Source: Lepidodermella squamata
Taxonomy: Eukaryota > Gastrotricha
Length of the DNA: 64,000 nucleotides
Reading direction: 5' to 3'
NCBI GenBank assembly: GCA_047495785.1
Contig: JBLDXI010000032.1
Span: 1,364,001 to 1,428,000 of the forward strand
The notes under the pieces are model-generated. The model saw nothing but the letters and a program-made list of their open reading frames with translations. It had not been told where the DNA came from and did not search any database. A program made the position numbers and the translations under genes. Of the stretch, positions 23,701 to 34,480 are shown piece after piece (the stretch's first letter is position 1; each line of letters starts with the position of its first letter).

Positions 23701-24935
23701 CGAACGCGAATCTGCCCTACTGAAAGTCAGCAGTGAGGCCGCTGAGGCTAGAATGGATGTTCACAGGTTGAAAAATCGTTACAACGAACAAATGGCGATT
23801 GTTAACCAAGAACTGAATCGATGGCTGAGGAAAGACCCGCAAATCATGAATAAAATGGAGCGATACATCCACTTGGCCTCGTCAGTTTCCGGTTACGAGC
23901 AGGCTGAAAAGGCACTGCTTGCCTGTTCTCAAACGATTGAAGCTGAAATTCGGCAGTTGGAAGCCAGGAATCGAAACGCGTCATTGGCTCGGTCGAAATT
24001 GGCGAGTTTTCAGAAAAATCTCGAGCATCAAATCGGGTTGATTCGGCGACTCCTCGAGGGCGCGGCTTCAATGAAAAAAGACCATGAAATCGTCTCCGCC
24101 AAAGTCGGGAAGATTGTATCCGCCCTGCCGCGTAGCCCATCGCCGGTTTTCGGCTCGATAGTCTCGGTTAAGGAGGCGAAACTAGAGGAACTGGCTGATT
24201 TTCGGACAAAAAATCTCGCAGCTCTTTACTGGGGCTTCAACGCCTCGGCTCTCAATCGATTCATGTCAACAGTCGGCGAGTTGTATTCGAATTTACAAGG
24301 CCCGGCAGTGAAACACGAATTTGCAGTTCGGTTGCTCTATCTCGGCCCTATGGCGTTGATAAATTCGCTTCGTGACGATATGCTGCTGTACAAATGCCGC
24401 GTGGCGTTGCAGGAACAGCTTGAAAAAGTCTTGGCGCAAAGCAAATCGTCGAAATACGACGAAAAACGCGTTCGAGCTGTTATCGACCAGCACAACGCGA
24501 TTGCGACGCAAAATTACGAACGCTGGTGCGAAGAGCTCAATCAGGTAAAAAAAGAATTTTTTAAGGCGGACTTTTTAATCATATTTTTAATTTGTTGCGA
24601 GTTTAAAATTGAAAATTTTAATTTTCAAAAACATTTTAAAATTTTAATTTTTTAACTATTTTTTCATAAAATTTTAATTTTTAAGTATTCAAAATTTCAA
24701 AATTTATTAATGTTTTATTTTTTATTTTTAGGCTTGCCGTGATTGTGAGACTGCGATTCAAGACGGTATTCCAAATTTCCGGGCTCTGATAGGTAATTAT
24801 CGCAGTCAGCCGGGCCAATTTGCAGCCGATTGGGTGCAACTAGATGGCGTCACGTACCGAGACTACTTCCGCCACATCACATTCCTCGCCGATTCGATCC
24901 GCCAACGCGAAGAAATGACCAGTGATAAATTTTGA
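17744..24935 (+). CDS. HAUS5: HAUS augmin-like complex subunit 5
   Basis: Three exons (17744-18520, 23465-24544, 24732-24935) join in phase 0 to about 686 residues, close to the roughly 630 of vertebrate HAUS5. The N-terminal helical block, with a short motif ending in an LYKLVAS-type helix, is followed by long coiled coils (for example EVEQLTEQLLKIKVELAN). The C-terminal end, IPNFRALIGNYRSQPGQFAA, matches the HAUS5 tail pattern PELQGIVGDWWEQPGQAA. The augmin complex recruits gamma-tubulin to spindle microtubules for branching nucleation. Intron 1 is 4.9 kb and full of antisense foreign sequence, while intron 2 is 187 bp. An acceptor-like ttttttttag precedes the ATG by 18 bases, only 78 bp after transporter D. 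AATAAA is near 25006. Confidence 0.75.
18901..19140 (-). pseudogene. Transposase-like C-terminal fragment in HAUS5 intron
   Basis: On the minus strand a coding-like exon at about 19137-19019 contains WAAVHRRTLETMG followed by NDTTNRAEGSFGSWK and then a gtaaat donor. A second short exon (18966-18901) follows a ttttttcag acceptor and reads VNSGEGEEEEEQFYTF... to a stop. The TTNRxExxFxxxK pattern is reminiscent of MULE/FLYWCH-type transposase derivatives, but this is a weak match. The segment abuts the end of the virus-like region at a run of nine A (minus strand). Confidence 0.35.
19107..21969 (-). pseudogene. Endogenous virus-like coding region, frameshifted
   Basis: Three long minus-strand open frames (21969-20836, 20891-20274, 20231-19107) follow one another with almost no gap and change frame at about 20850-20890 and 20235-20275. 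They have no introns, unlike the host genes around them. Together they cover roughly 950 codons with no other stop, so they look like one ancestral long open frame broken by two frameshifts. Composition and layout suggest a structural or capsid-like protein of an RNA virus copied into the genome. I do not recognise the family, and a dsRNA toti-like capsid is only a guess. It lies antisense in HAUS5 intron 1. On the minus strand, nine A occur at the 3' end (19149-19157), as if a polyadenylated RNA had been reverse-transcribed. No replication genes are seen. Confidence 0.45.
21981..22577 (-). pseudogene. Unidentified antisense coding segments upstream of virus-like region
   Basis: Three coding-like minus-strand pieces are visible. 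About 22577-22440 reads DWLELQLHERKEHYSDFI then CSVCDMNF (a CxxC pair). About 22420-22203 contains FEIFDAKNLMCFYLAWVRY and, after a frame change, CRCIMNAWQFHCKEIF. About 22140-21981 reads RDFDEGHQKFVQAATG and ends at a stop in SARSIC. The last piece is in the same frame as the first virus-like open frame just below it. The family is unknown. These pieces and the transposase-like pieces at 18.9-19.1 kb could be two parts of one mobile element split by the virus-like insertion. Confidence 0.3.
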
Positions 24936-25094
24936 TCTGACATTAACACATTGTGATCTTCTGTCTCGTCTCGCATTTTAATCTCACGCTTGCACGTGTT
25001 TTTTGCCAATAAAAACCAATTTCATAAGTATTTTTTCCGATTTATTTTAGGTGGTTAATTTGTTGTAGTTTTTGTTTTTGTTTCCTGTTTCGTT

Positions 25095-28000
25095 ATGAAG
25101 AGAAATGCTGCTGATCGGCAACCAGTTTTTCAGAGTGAAGAAAAATCCAAACTTCGCCGCTATCGAGGCCTGAGCGTTGTTAAAAATGCTGAAAATTTGC
25201 CGAATTTCGCCGAAAATGAACCAAATTTCGGAAGAAGAACCCCGCCCCTGAGAGAAAAATTCCTACATGAGCTGCCTATTGAGATATTATTTCTTATTTT
25301 TGATGAATTAAATGGTCAGTTGTACAGTTTTACGTTAATTTTCCTTGATTTTTCTTATTTCAAGTTCGTGACTTGGCCATGTTTGCCGCAGCTTCTCGAC
25401 GATCCTGTTCTCTAGTCTTTTCATTCGCCTCTCAAGCTTCGGTTAGGAGGAAGATTTTCCCCGAAGAACTGCGCCATCAAGGTGTTCCTGACGCAATCGC
25501 ATCTACTCAAAATAATCCCCGAACTACTGACCGCTCAAATCCCTGTGTTCATGAAGTTATTTCAGCCGACGTTGAATTATGTAAGATTGCCCCGAAAACA
25601 ATTGGCTGGAATTTACGGTCGATTTTTCAGCTCTTCTAGCTTTATTTTCGACCCTGAACAAAACTCCGTCAGATCGAGCTCGTGTTCTGACTTCTTGGTT
25701 TAGTGAGGTATAAAAATTTTATCAAATCGAATTTCTGGACTAATTTTTGACATTTTTTTAGCTCTTATGCGTTCCAAACAATTTTGCGGTGCCTGGTTGT
25801 TCGATTTCGACGCTTGGAAATTCGTGTCCGAAAATAGCTTTCTGCCTTGGGCTTTACGCTGCTGGTGCTTTCCTTTACATGATCACTGCTCGAGAGAAGA
25901 AACGAGCGGAGTGGCTGTCTACAATGTACAGTCAGATCAATTCGAAACTTGGCATTGAAAAAATGATTTATCGACTCGTTACATCGCCTTTAGGTGAGAC
26001 AGCTCTGTTATTTGTAATTAATATTTTTTACGAGCAGAAGTTGATTTTATACTCAAACTCTACCGCAATGAAAGGAATGGGTTTGCTAGGGTCATGATAT
26101 ATCCGAACACAATAGGACCGCATAAGTTAATTGTCTGCTTGAAACATATTGTCGATATATGCCTAAATGGAGATGAGAGATTTCGCTGTGCTGAGTTTTG
26201 CTTTCTGAGCATGTGGCATATTATGCTATGTTGCTACTTGAGCTTCGACAGCGGCCCAGAGTATTGTTCGACGGTTCCTTTTGGTGAGGCAGTTTGCCGC
26301 AGTTGCCGCATGAAATTAATTGACTTGATCAACGTGAGATTTGCTCAGCAATGGGCGATGAACGGGCTGTTGTGACTGATATTCGAAATTTGATCGCGAA
26401 ACGATAGAGAAAGTTTGTCGCGTTCTGTGTCTCCCACGACGACGGTGAACATTATTTTGAGAACAGCAGATAAACTGACCTATGTTTGCGGGACAGCATG
26501 AAACATCATGAAACAAACATCGTTTAAATGACGGCTCCAAACCAAAGCTTATGGTTGGAACTACACTATCAGGGTCACTAACCGCATCCGCCAGTCTAAG
26601 CTGGGCACGTGAGGGAAGTCCTGGGGCAGTGTGACCTGGTACGCTCTCGCTGGCCGAAGCCACTGGGTCGCACTCCCACCGTAGGTTTGGAAAACCTGAC
26701 GGACGTGAAGAAACAAAAGAAAGAGAGGTGTAGGAAAGTAGGTCGCAAGCAATCACATGCCAGTTTACACACTTTGGTGTAATTGTGGAGAAACTGGGTT
26801 TTCCTGTAAGGTTGTGGAGTAATTTTACTCCACATTCAGGAAGAGCTGATATTGAGCTCTTCGTGAGGATGATGGAAACCTCACTCGGAGGGGGAGACGT
26901 TGCTTCCCCGGTCGGGAATGAGGCGAGTACAGGTCGCGCGCTCCGAGATTCTGGGATCTCAGACGCCGCGATTCTGTCGCACTCACCCTCCCGCCGGTCG
27001 CTATGACTCAGCGGGGACGATGGCTGATAGCTGTCAGCCTCAGTAAGGCTAGTTGTTTGAGTTTTGGCGCCGATCGAGTGTTCTGAGCAGCTAAAAGAAA
27101 AAAAAAGAAAACTTCATAGCAATATTATCAGCAAGGCTAGAAACTCGAAATTGGGCTGTGGGTTCGGCCTGGACATCTGTCAAGTTAACGTTCGCTTGAG
27201 GTTCGCTTCAAGAACTCGAGTGATTTGGTATCCGCCAACGTAGTTGTGGAAACCGACTAAAGTGCACTGGTTATATTCCGCTGGCAACCCGTGTCGAAAC
27301 CTAGCTGTCCAGCCAGATCTCAGTTTTGCTTGATTCCAGCATGAAGGATGGCATTTTGTCCATTCCTCATGGGTAAAACTACCCGATGGGTGAAACTTAG
27401 CTACTATTGACTTCGAATCGATCCTTGGTGAAAATCGGGTGATAAGTCTTGAAATGGGTTGGGAATTTCATAAATTTCGGACCCGAATTAGCAAATTTTC
27501 GGCTTGTTTTGGAAAATGTGAGGGTTATTTAAACGTTAAAAATTTTGGAATTATTGTCAAATTCTAATAATTTTATCATTTTTAGGCAAATTTCCCGGTG
27601 AAGAGTTCTACCTGCGTGTGTTTATCCTGCGAATTTTCATCCTACCCGGCCTATGCAACTCCGACACGGCCTGGTCTGGGTTTTGGCTGGGCCGTTTTCT
27701 CCAGAAACTGACCTATTTCGAACGAGCCAAATTTGTGCTGCTTCTCGGCCTGCCTTGCTCGTATTCAAGCGGCGAAATCGAATGGCAATCCATCTCACCT
27801 GGAAATCTCGCGATAAACACGCAACTCGAGGCTGAACTAGCTTTCAAAGACATTGGCGATCTGCTACGATTGATCCACCTTGAAAAACTCATTCCAGACC
27901 AAGAATTCGCTGTGATGTTCGGTTACATTGTCAATTTCGGCCAGGAAAACGACGCGATGGACGCGCCACTCGCCGCGTTTTTACTCCATTTCGCCGGTTC

Positions 28001-28391
28001 GGATGTTGCCCATTGCGTCCTGGCGCTGTCCCTGGTTCACCCTGGCCGGCAACCGGGTCAAAGCGCGCTGACCTCAATGCGACTCGCCTATGTCGTTGAC
28101 GTGCTGTTCTACATGATTGGCGCGGCTTTTGTCACGCGACAGACTGTTAAATTCGCCGAAATTTTGGAGCTCATCAAAAAGTTGGCCGTCAGTTACGAAA
28201 GTGATGCTAATTTCGCGACGAATGTTTCGTTCAAACTCGGACATCGGCTTGCGAATGAGTTGTGCCTCGAGAATTCTACGTTTCGAACGCAGCTGCAGCA
28301 AGGCGAAGCTGGGCAAATCGGCGCTGGGCAAGATTCGCTGCTCTTCATTGGCCATTTGATGTCGATTCTCTTTCAAAGGAGCGTCCGTTGA
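25095..28391 (+). CDS. FBXO47: F-box only protein 47
   Basis: The best exon model is 25095-25314, 25365-25481, 25631-25707, 25762-25993, 27586-28391, all in phase, about 483 residues (the human protein is about 450). The F-box is LHELPIEILFLIFDELNVRDL (split here: LHELPIEILFLIF, then DELNVRDL) near residues 57-78. Beyond it, FSTLNKTPSDRARVLTSWF matches the human LLLPTKERLKYIHKIL region. NSDTAWSGFWLGRFLQ matches RSDSAFWLTRIL. F-box proteins link Skp1-Cullin ubiquitin ligases to substrates; FBXO47 and its worm homolog PROM-1 act in meiotic chromosome behaviour. The stretch 25482-25630, treated as an intron, is itself open in another frame (HLLKIIPELLTAQIPVFMKL), so that join is uncertain. Intron 4 is 1.6 kb. 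The gene starts 159 bp after HAUS5. Its 3' end is duplicated downstream of A'. Confidence 0.75.
25994..27585. other. Long FBXO47 intron with probable repeat-derived sequence
   Basis: This intron is thirty times longer than its neighbours. A GC-richer part (about 26560-27010) has no clear coding frame and contains short inverted segments. The rest is AT-rich. I see no intact transposase or RNA gene. Confidence 0.35.
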
Positions 28392-29868
28392 GCATTTGCT
28401 ATTGTTATTGTTGACTTTGATATTGATAAACAAAATATTATTTGAATTTGTGCTCAATTTTATTTCCACGCTGATTTGATTATTATTTGAACTCATTCAT
28501 TTTTCGCCAAAGATTTGGCTATTTCAATGCGAGAAGCTCATTTCCCACGTTGAATTTCATTCGCTTTGTTTTTGTTCCATATGAGTGATGAGAGATTAAA
28601 TAAATGTAACTTTTGATGTTCTTTTTACCTATGATTGAGGCTAAAAATCGATGCAGAAAAAGTGCTCTATGGGAAATACAGAAAAACTTTTTAATTGAAA
28701 AATGAAGGTGGATTTCCAAGCTTTTCATAGTCAATTCATCTGCAATATTGTGGCAACAGGCCATAATTTCAGCACCTAATGTTTGCCGGTAGAGCTTCGA
28801 TACTTAATCGGCTTTCTTTTGCTTTATTGAAGGTCACTTGGTGAAGATCAGGAAACTCTTGAAATCGCTTACAACTTCGAAAAATATTCAAGGCTTGATC
28901 AGATTTATTGTCATTTATTGTTCAACACAACTTTCAAATTAAAAAAAAATACACTTTTGTGGCAACAAACTAGGTCACAACATTTTATTCACAAAAACAT
29001 CATCATCACATGTTCCAGCCGTCAGACAGTTCCTTCATTTTCTTTCATTTCAAGCTGAGTGTCTAACAAAATGTTACAATTGTTGCATAATTGGAAGCAT
29101 CCGGGGGCGTGAGTCGTCAAGAGTGAGAATTTAGCATTTGTAAGCGATAAATTCAATGATATCACTGGATCCGCCGAAGATGACTGAGACAACGCTTAGA
29201 GACTGATTGCCGAGATCCAATTCAGATATTGATCACCGGTTTGCCCAAGCCCGTTTTTAGCCCTCGAGATACCATCACGAATGGAAACCTACGACAGGTA
29301 ACCAGACTCTGAGAGAGACCAAAGTTCGAATTTAGGAGGAGGTCAGGGTGGCGACTGTCCGGAACCCGCGGATGAAGATGAGGTACCTTCTTGAAGACAT
29401 CCAATATTGCTTCGATCTGGACCGATTCTTTCTGGATCTATTTTTTCGAAAAGGTCCAATGTAAATGTTGAATTATTTTAGACAATTAGCGGTTCAGACT
29501 ATTGTTATCTATTTAGCCTCTAAATAACAACTGCCTAATTTATATTGTTATGCACTCTCAAGTTATCTGCGAATGCTATCTTTAATGGTGAAACTGCCGG
29601 CTACATGGTGTGTGCTCATCAGTGTTGGTCTGAACGCATGCCATTATTCATTATCACTAGCTGTCTGCTATCGCAGTTCTAGTATGAAAGAAAAAATCAG
29701 AACATGACAAAAACTGGATTTAGAATCCGTTGCCTTTTTTGCTCCCGCTTGCTGAATTTATTGTTTTGTTTTTTAATTCTTGTTGCTCCTTTGAAGTATT
29801 TTCAGATTTTTATACTTGCTGAATGAAATACTGATTTCACGTTTACCTAGGGGCCGATTTATTGAAAA
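28392..29868. other. Intergenic, FBXO47 3' flank and duplicated A' upstream
   Basis: No gene is seen. The part up to about 29020 is the FBXO47 3' flank, whose diverged copy lies at about 33000-33470. From 29430 the sequence matches the upstream flank of transporter A (from 6959). The acceptor-like tttacctag about 16 bases before the A' ATG is conserved with gene A. Confidence 0.5.
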
Positions 29869-32553
29869 ATGGACAGTTACGGCCGGTACGCAAAAACTCA
29901 AAATAAGCATGAGAACAGTAGCCTTTTACAGCCACTTCTCGGCTCGCAGTCGGTCTCATCGTACCATGGAAAGGCGTCGAGTTATCACGTGTCTCTGATC
30001 CAGTCGATAGGTCTCGCCCCGGTCACGAAAGTACCGGCCGGTGAACAGCCTCAGATATCGAAAAATAAAGCAAGATTCATCCTTGTCATCTTTCTGATTC
30101 TCGTCTTCCTCGGATCCTGCCTATTCTCCGTCGTCGCGCCTTTTTTCCCGAGTCGAGCGTTGGAGAAGGGCATGAGTCAAACGCTATCCGGTCTCGTTAT
30201 CGGCTCCAATCAACTGATTCAATTCGCCGCCTCAATTTTCTTTGCCTTCACTATGTTTCATTTCGGTCTCAGATTTATGTTAGTCATGGGCGTTGTCTGG
30301 GCCAGTGTTTGCAATATCCTCTTCGGCCTGCTTGATTTAGCGCCTCCCGGTGATGTTTATATCGCTCTGTGTTTTCTAGTTCGACTCTTTCAAGGCTTCG
30401 GCATTGCGGCGTACTACATTGCCAGCTTTACGACTGCCGCGATGTTATTCACTGATAACTATGGATTCGTGGTGGGTCTCCTGGAAACCTTTATTTCGCT
30501 CGGATATCTATTAGGCCCTACAATTGGAGGTGCTTTGTACGCGGTAATTTTTCTATAAAAGCATAATTCTTTGCGAAAAAATTGGTCTAAAACTTGATTG
30601 AACTTGACGGTTTTGATGAAGGTGGACAAAGTTTAGAATGACGCAATTAATGGTGATATGATATGAATGAATGAATCTCTCAAATTCATATCCGATTGAT
30701 ATATTTTCAGACCCATCATGGCTTGCTATGCGTGTTCGAAAAAATATATCAGATTTTGGTTTTTTTTTAAACTTTTCGAACATTTCTGGAAAGTGAGCCA
30801 ATTAATTGGTAGACAATTAATTAGCATAATTATTTATTAGTATTTAGTATTATATTATTAATTCGACTTGTTCGATTAGTTAGTTAATTAGTAGTATTAA
30901 GTGTTCGACGTTCGACGAAGCAGCCGACATTTCTGACCTACAGACTACAGCTCCTAAATATAGTGGTCTTGGCCTTCCGAAAGCTACGTGTGAAGCTTAT
31001 CTTCAAATATATAATATTTGCAGAAATTTGTCAGTTAACGGCGAAACCCTGGTATAGGCCTGCGGAATTCTTGAGAAGGAAATGGAAGAATGTCTAACGA
31101 AATTTGATGTCGACCTTGATGAGCTTGATCATCAGGATGAGTCGGAAAACGACGATCGATTCGACGCGGAGAAAAATCTTCCTCCGAATACTGAGATTAT
31201 ACCTGGCACTCTTCGACTGCGCGAATTTGATCAAAAAGGATAGGGATGGCCCAATGCGTGCTGCGTGACCAAGACAAACAATTGGATTTTTCGGAGAAAT
31301 GGGATAAGCGTAGCTGAATGGATCATGGCGATCAAAAAGTCTACACGTCTCCGGGTACCAGGTGTTAGTCACGACAGCCTGTTAGTCAGGACGGAAACCA
31401 GTGTTGTCGACGCGGCGCAGAGATTGAATCTCTTGCCCATGAATTCCATGAAATTCCATGAAAAACTGACAGCTCGAAGCTCGATAGCCTGGCTGATGAT
31501 TTCTACGAATTCATCCGGATGTATAATATATTCTATAGTAGAAGAAATAGAGCGATTGCAAATTTTAGTGAAATCAGAAACTTTGGGAAATGTGTGCATT
31601 GGTCCCCAGCATAGCATACGGTTGCCGATTTTCAGATTCCTTGCTTAATTTGCTGGGAAATGCAAAAATTCAATTATTTTGCTAGGCTGAAAAAGATTCC
31701 GCCGTGAAAGGGTTAACCTTTTTCAATTTGTTAGTATTTTTCATACTTCTGATATTTTTATTAGGCTGGCGGGTATATCTTTCCTTTCATTGTTCTCGGC
31801 GTGATTCTGTTCTGCTTCGCGCCTGTCGTTTATTTCACACTACCAGCTGTCATTCGCGGCGAGCAGGATGTTAAGGAAAGCCCAGCCAGGGTGTTCAAAG
31901 TCATGTTCAAACCCGCTCTCCTCATCATCCTCTACACGATGATAGCCGCAGCCATGACCTCTGTGTTCACGGAAACAACCCTCGGCGTTCGTCTGGAATC
32001 ATTCGACGTCACTGATCCACTTATTGTCGGTCTAGTCTACCTTTCATCATCTGGGGCTTTCTCAATAATGGCGCCTATCGCCGGTCGAATTTCCGATAAA
32101 TACGACCTCGGCTGGTTGGTGATGCTGTGCGGCACGTTGTCGTGTACAATCGGCTATTTGATTGTTGGGCCTAGCCCGATTTTCGACGGGCTCATCCCAC
32201 CAGGGCTGCCCCAGGTGATTATCGGCTGCTTCCTCGCGCACTGCGGCCTTTCCGCTGTTCAAATCCCGAGCACGAAAGAGCTGCAACGCCAGGCTCAAGT
32301 CTACGGTCTTGACCCGAATGACCCGTCAATTCTTTCGTTCATTTCGGCTGTTTTTGAAGTAACATTTGGCTTGGGCGGTTTTCTAGGCGCGACCGTTGCT
32401 GGAACTTTGATGGAGAACATTGGTTTTGAACTTGCGACTACGATTCAAGCGGCGATTATTTTCTCATGTTTTTTCCTTCAAATTTACAATATTATCAAAT
32501 TCGGTATTCTGAGAGAATTCCTTTCAAGATGGCGCGGCCGCCGTGGCACTTAA
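29869..32553 (+). CDS. MFS transporter A', recent duplicate of transporter A
   Basis: Two exons (29869-30543, 31765-32553) have the same lengths (675 and 789 bp) and the same intron position as gene A, giving 487 residues. By eye about 19 residues differ from A, nearly all conservative (for example V/I, T/S, F/Y), which suggests both copies are under protein-level constraint. Helix 1, GPTIGGALYA, FTETTLGVRLESF and GRISDKYDLGW are all kept. The intron (1221 bp) is shorter than that of A and contains a different insert. It encodes the same kind of 12-helix amine or polyamine exchanger as A. Confidence 0.87.
30544..31764 (+). other. Intron of transporter A' with decayed coding-like insert
   Basis: Around 31083-31243 a plus-strand segment reads MEECLTKFDVDLDELDHQ and continues acidic to a stop. 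A second segment near 31265-31648 is also open. The pair resembles a degraded mobile-element gene but shows no diagnostic motif. The corresponding intron of gene A does not carry it. Confidence 0.25.
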
Positions 32554-32744
32554 TTGCTCACTAATTGTTGACAACGATATTAAATATTCCAATCAATGTG
32601 CAATCAGTTTCTTTCCTCGATTACTTTGTGATTCTTTTGAAATAAAGCAAAATCGATTTTTTATAACTACGACAGAACAATCCTGAAAGTCATTTTTGGT
32701 TATTTTGTGTCTTTTTTGTTTGTACTGAGAGACAAACCGCTGAC

Positions 32745-33470
32745 TCCGATGCGACTCGCCTATGTCATTGATGTGCTGTTCTACATGATAGGCGCGTCAA
32801 ACTGTTAAGTTCGCCGAAATTCTGGAGCTCATCAAAAATTTGGCCGTCAGTTGCGAATGAGTTGTGCCTTGAGAATTCAACCTTTCGAAAGCAGCTGCAA
32901 CAAGGCGAGGCTGAGCAAATCGGCGGTGGGCAAGATTCGCTGCTCTTCATTTTGGCCATTTGATGTCGATTCTCTTTCAAAGGAGCGTCCGTTGAACCTT
33001 TGATATTGTTATTGTTGACTTAGACAAACAAAACATTTGAATTTTCACTCAATTCTATTGTTCCATACGAGAGATTAAATAAATTTAACTTGTGATTTTC
33101 TCTTTTCGCATTCCTCCATGGGAACAACTCCATCTGGGTCGAGAAATTTGTTCAACAAATTGGCGCCACGAACTATTGACGGTTCTGCCTATCAGGTTTT
33201 TGACAGCAATTTCGCGTTTCCTAGATTTTCATTCTCAGTAACGTTCGCCGGGAGAGCGTCGATCTGAATCAGCTTTCGGCTTGAAAGTCAAACTTGAAAA
33301 TATCGCTGAAAATATTCGAAGCTTGATTGAGATCAGATCTATTGCTAGCTATTATGCAAATGCAGCTCGGAATTTCCATTTTCTCAAAAAATGCATAACT
33401 CCGTTATTCGTGCCAAGGTCGGACAATTTTATTCACAGAAGCATCTCACATCTCATACTTCATCCTCAAC
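32745..33470 (+). pseudogene. Decayed copy of FBXO47 3' end and flank
   Basis: From about 32745 the sequence follows FBXO47 from about 28073 (for example the shared atgcgactcgcctatgtc, then gtgctgttctacatgat), but with deletions that destroy the frame, as at 32789-32805 and 32850-32860. Similarity runs through the stop codon region (aaaggagcgtccgttga) and the 3' flank with its agattaaataaat, and fades near 33470. It is a truncated, non-coding relic in the same orientation as the parent. It directly follows A', which ties it to a duplication of the whole cluster. Confidence 0.8.
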
Positions 33471-34480
33471 GCAACAATAAATTTGTTAGGTATGGTAAAA
33501 AAGGACATTAGTAGTTGAATATTGGCTCAGTAATCATGGAAGCGGGGCCTTGCAAGCAAAATGGACATATGAATAGTTTACTCTTTGAACATGTGTTGGA
33601 AATCCTCGTAAAAATGTTAATTGACTTGTTGAGCGTAAATAACCGAGTTTCTACAACATGAACTGGAGCTTTTCTAATAGGTGCCATATGATAGCAGAGT
33701 GATTAGGTAGCAGCTCAGTGCACTTCGATGATGAATAGAAGAGAGAAACCCAACAAAGAAAACGTGTTCTAGGGTTTACATTTGTTATGAAAATAATTCA
33801 TTCACAGTCACCTAAGATTATATCAATTAGAATGATTTTTTTTCTGGTGTAGGCTGAAGTGGCCACAACGCGTTGCGAATGGAGCTGAAGTTACTTCTTT
33901 GCTAAACGCTTAAATCGATCCTCTCACTTTTCAAATTTAAATTCGTAAATTTTCTCCACAAATATTTCTCGCAATAATAACCCGCTTGATGTGAATGTTT
34001 TTTTTAACAAGCAGCAGCCAAATTAATTATCGAATCGGCCTCGAAACGAATTTGGGCTGCGTTCACGAGCGCGGTCAGCTAATTCAACAACAACGTGTAT
34101 TATCTGCAATAATTTGTGTTAATAATTTCCAATTTGTTTCCACGTGCTCGACATGGTTGGCTAAACGCCCTGGCTGAAAGTGACCTTCTCGCAATCTTGA
34201 TGCCTTCAAACATAGTTCCGCTGCTTAGAGCTACGTAAATAACTTGCTATTATCAACCAAAGTTCGGTGACATGCGAAAATTGGAGCGAAGAAATTTTTT
34301 AGGCCCTGTTTTACGGGCGAGAAGCTATTAGAATTCGGCGAACAGCCGGTGTCGATCACAGATGTTGTGATAAATTTAAAATCATCGTCTTAATCAATAA
34401 CAGCAATTTTCTCTGCGGAAACTTATTTCTGTGACTGTGAAATAGATACATGAATTGAATGCAAGCTAATTCAGTTTCAC
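33471..34480. other. Intergenic region, nothing recognised
   Basis: AT-rich sequence without a convincing open frame or repeat. It lies between the FBXO47 relic and the 3' end of the kinase-ankyrin gene. Confidence 0.5.
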
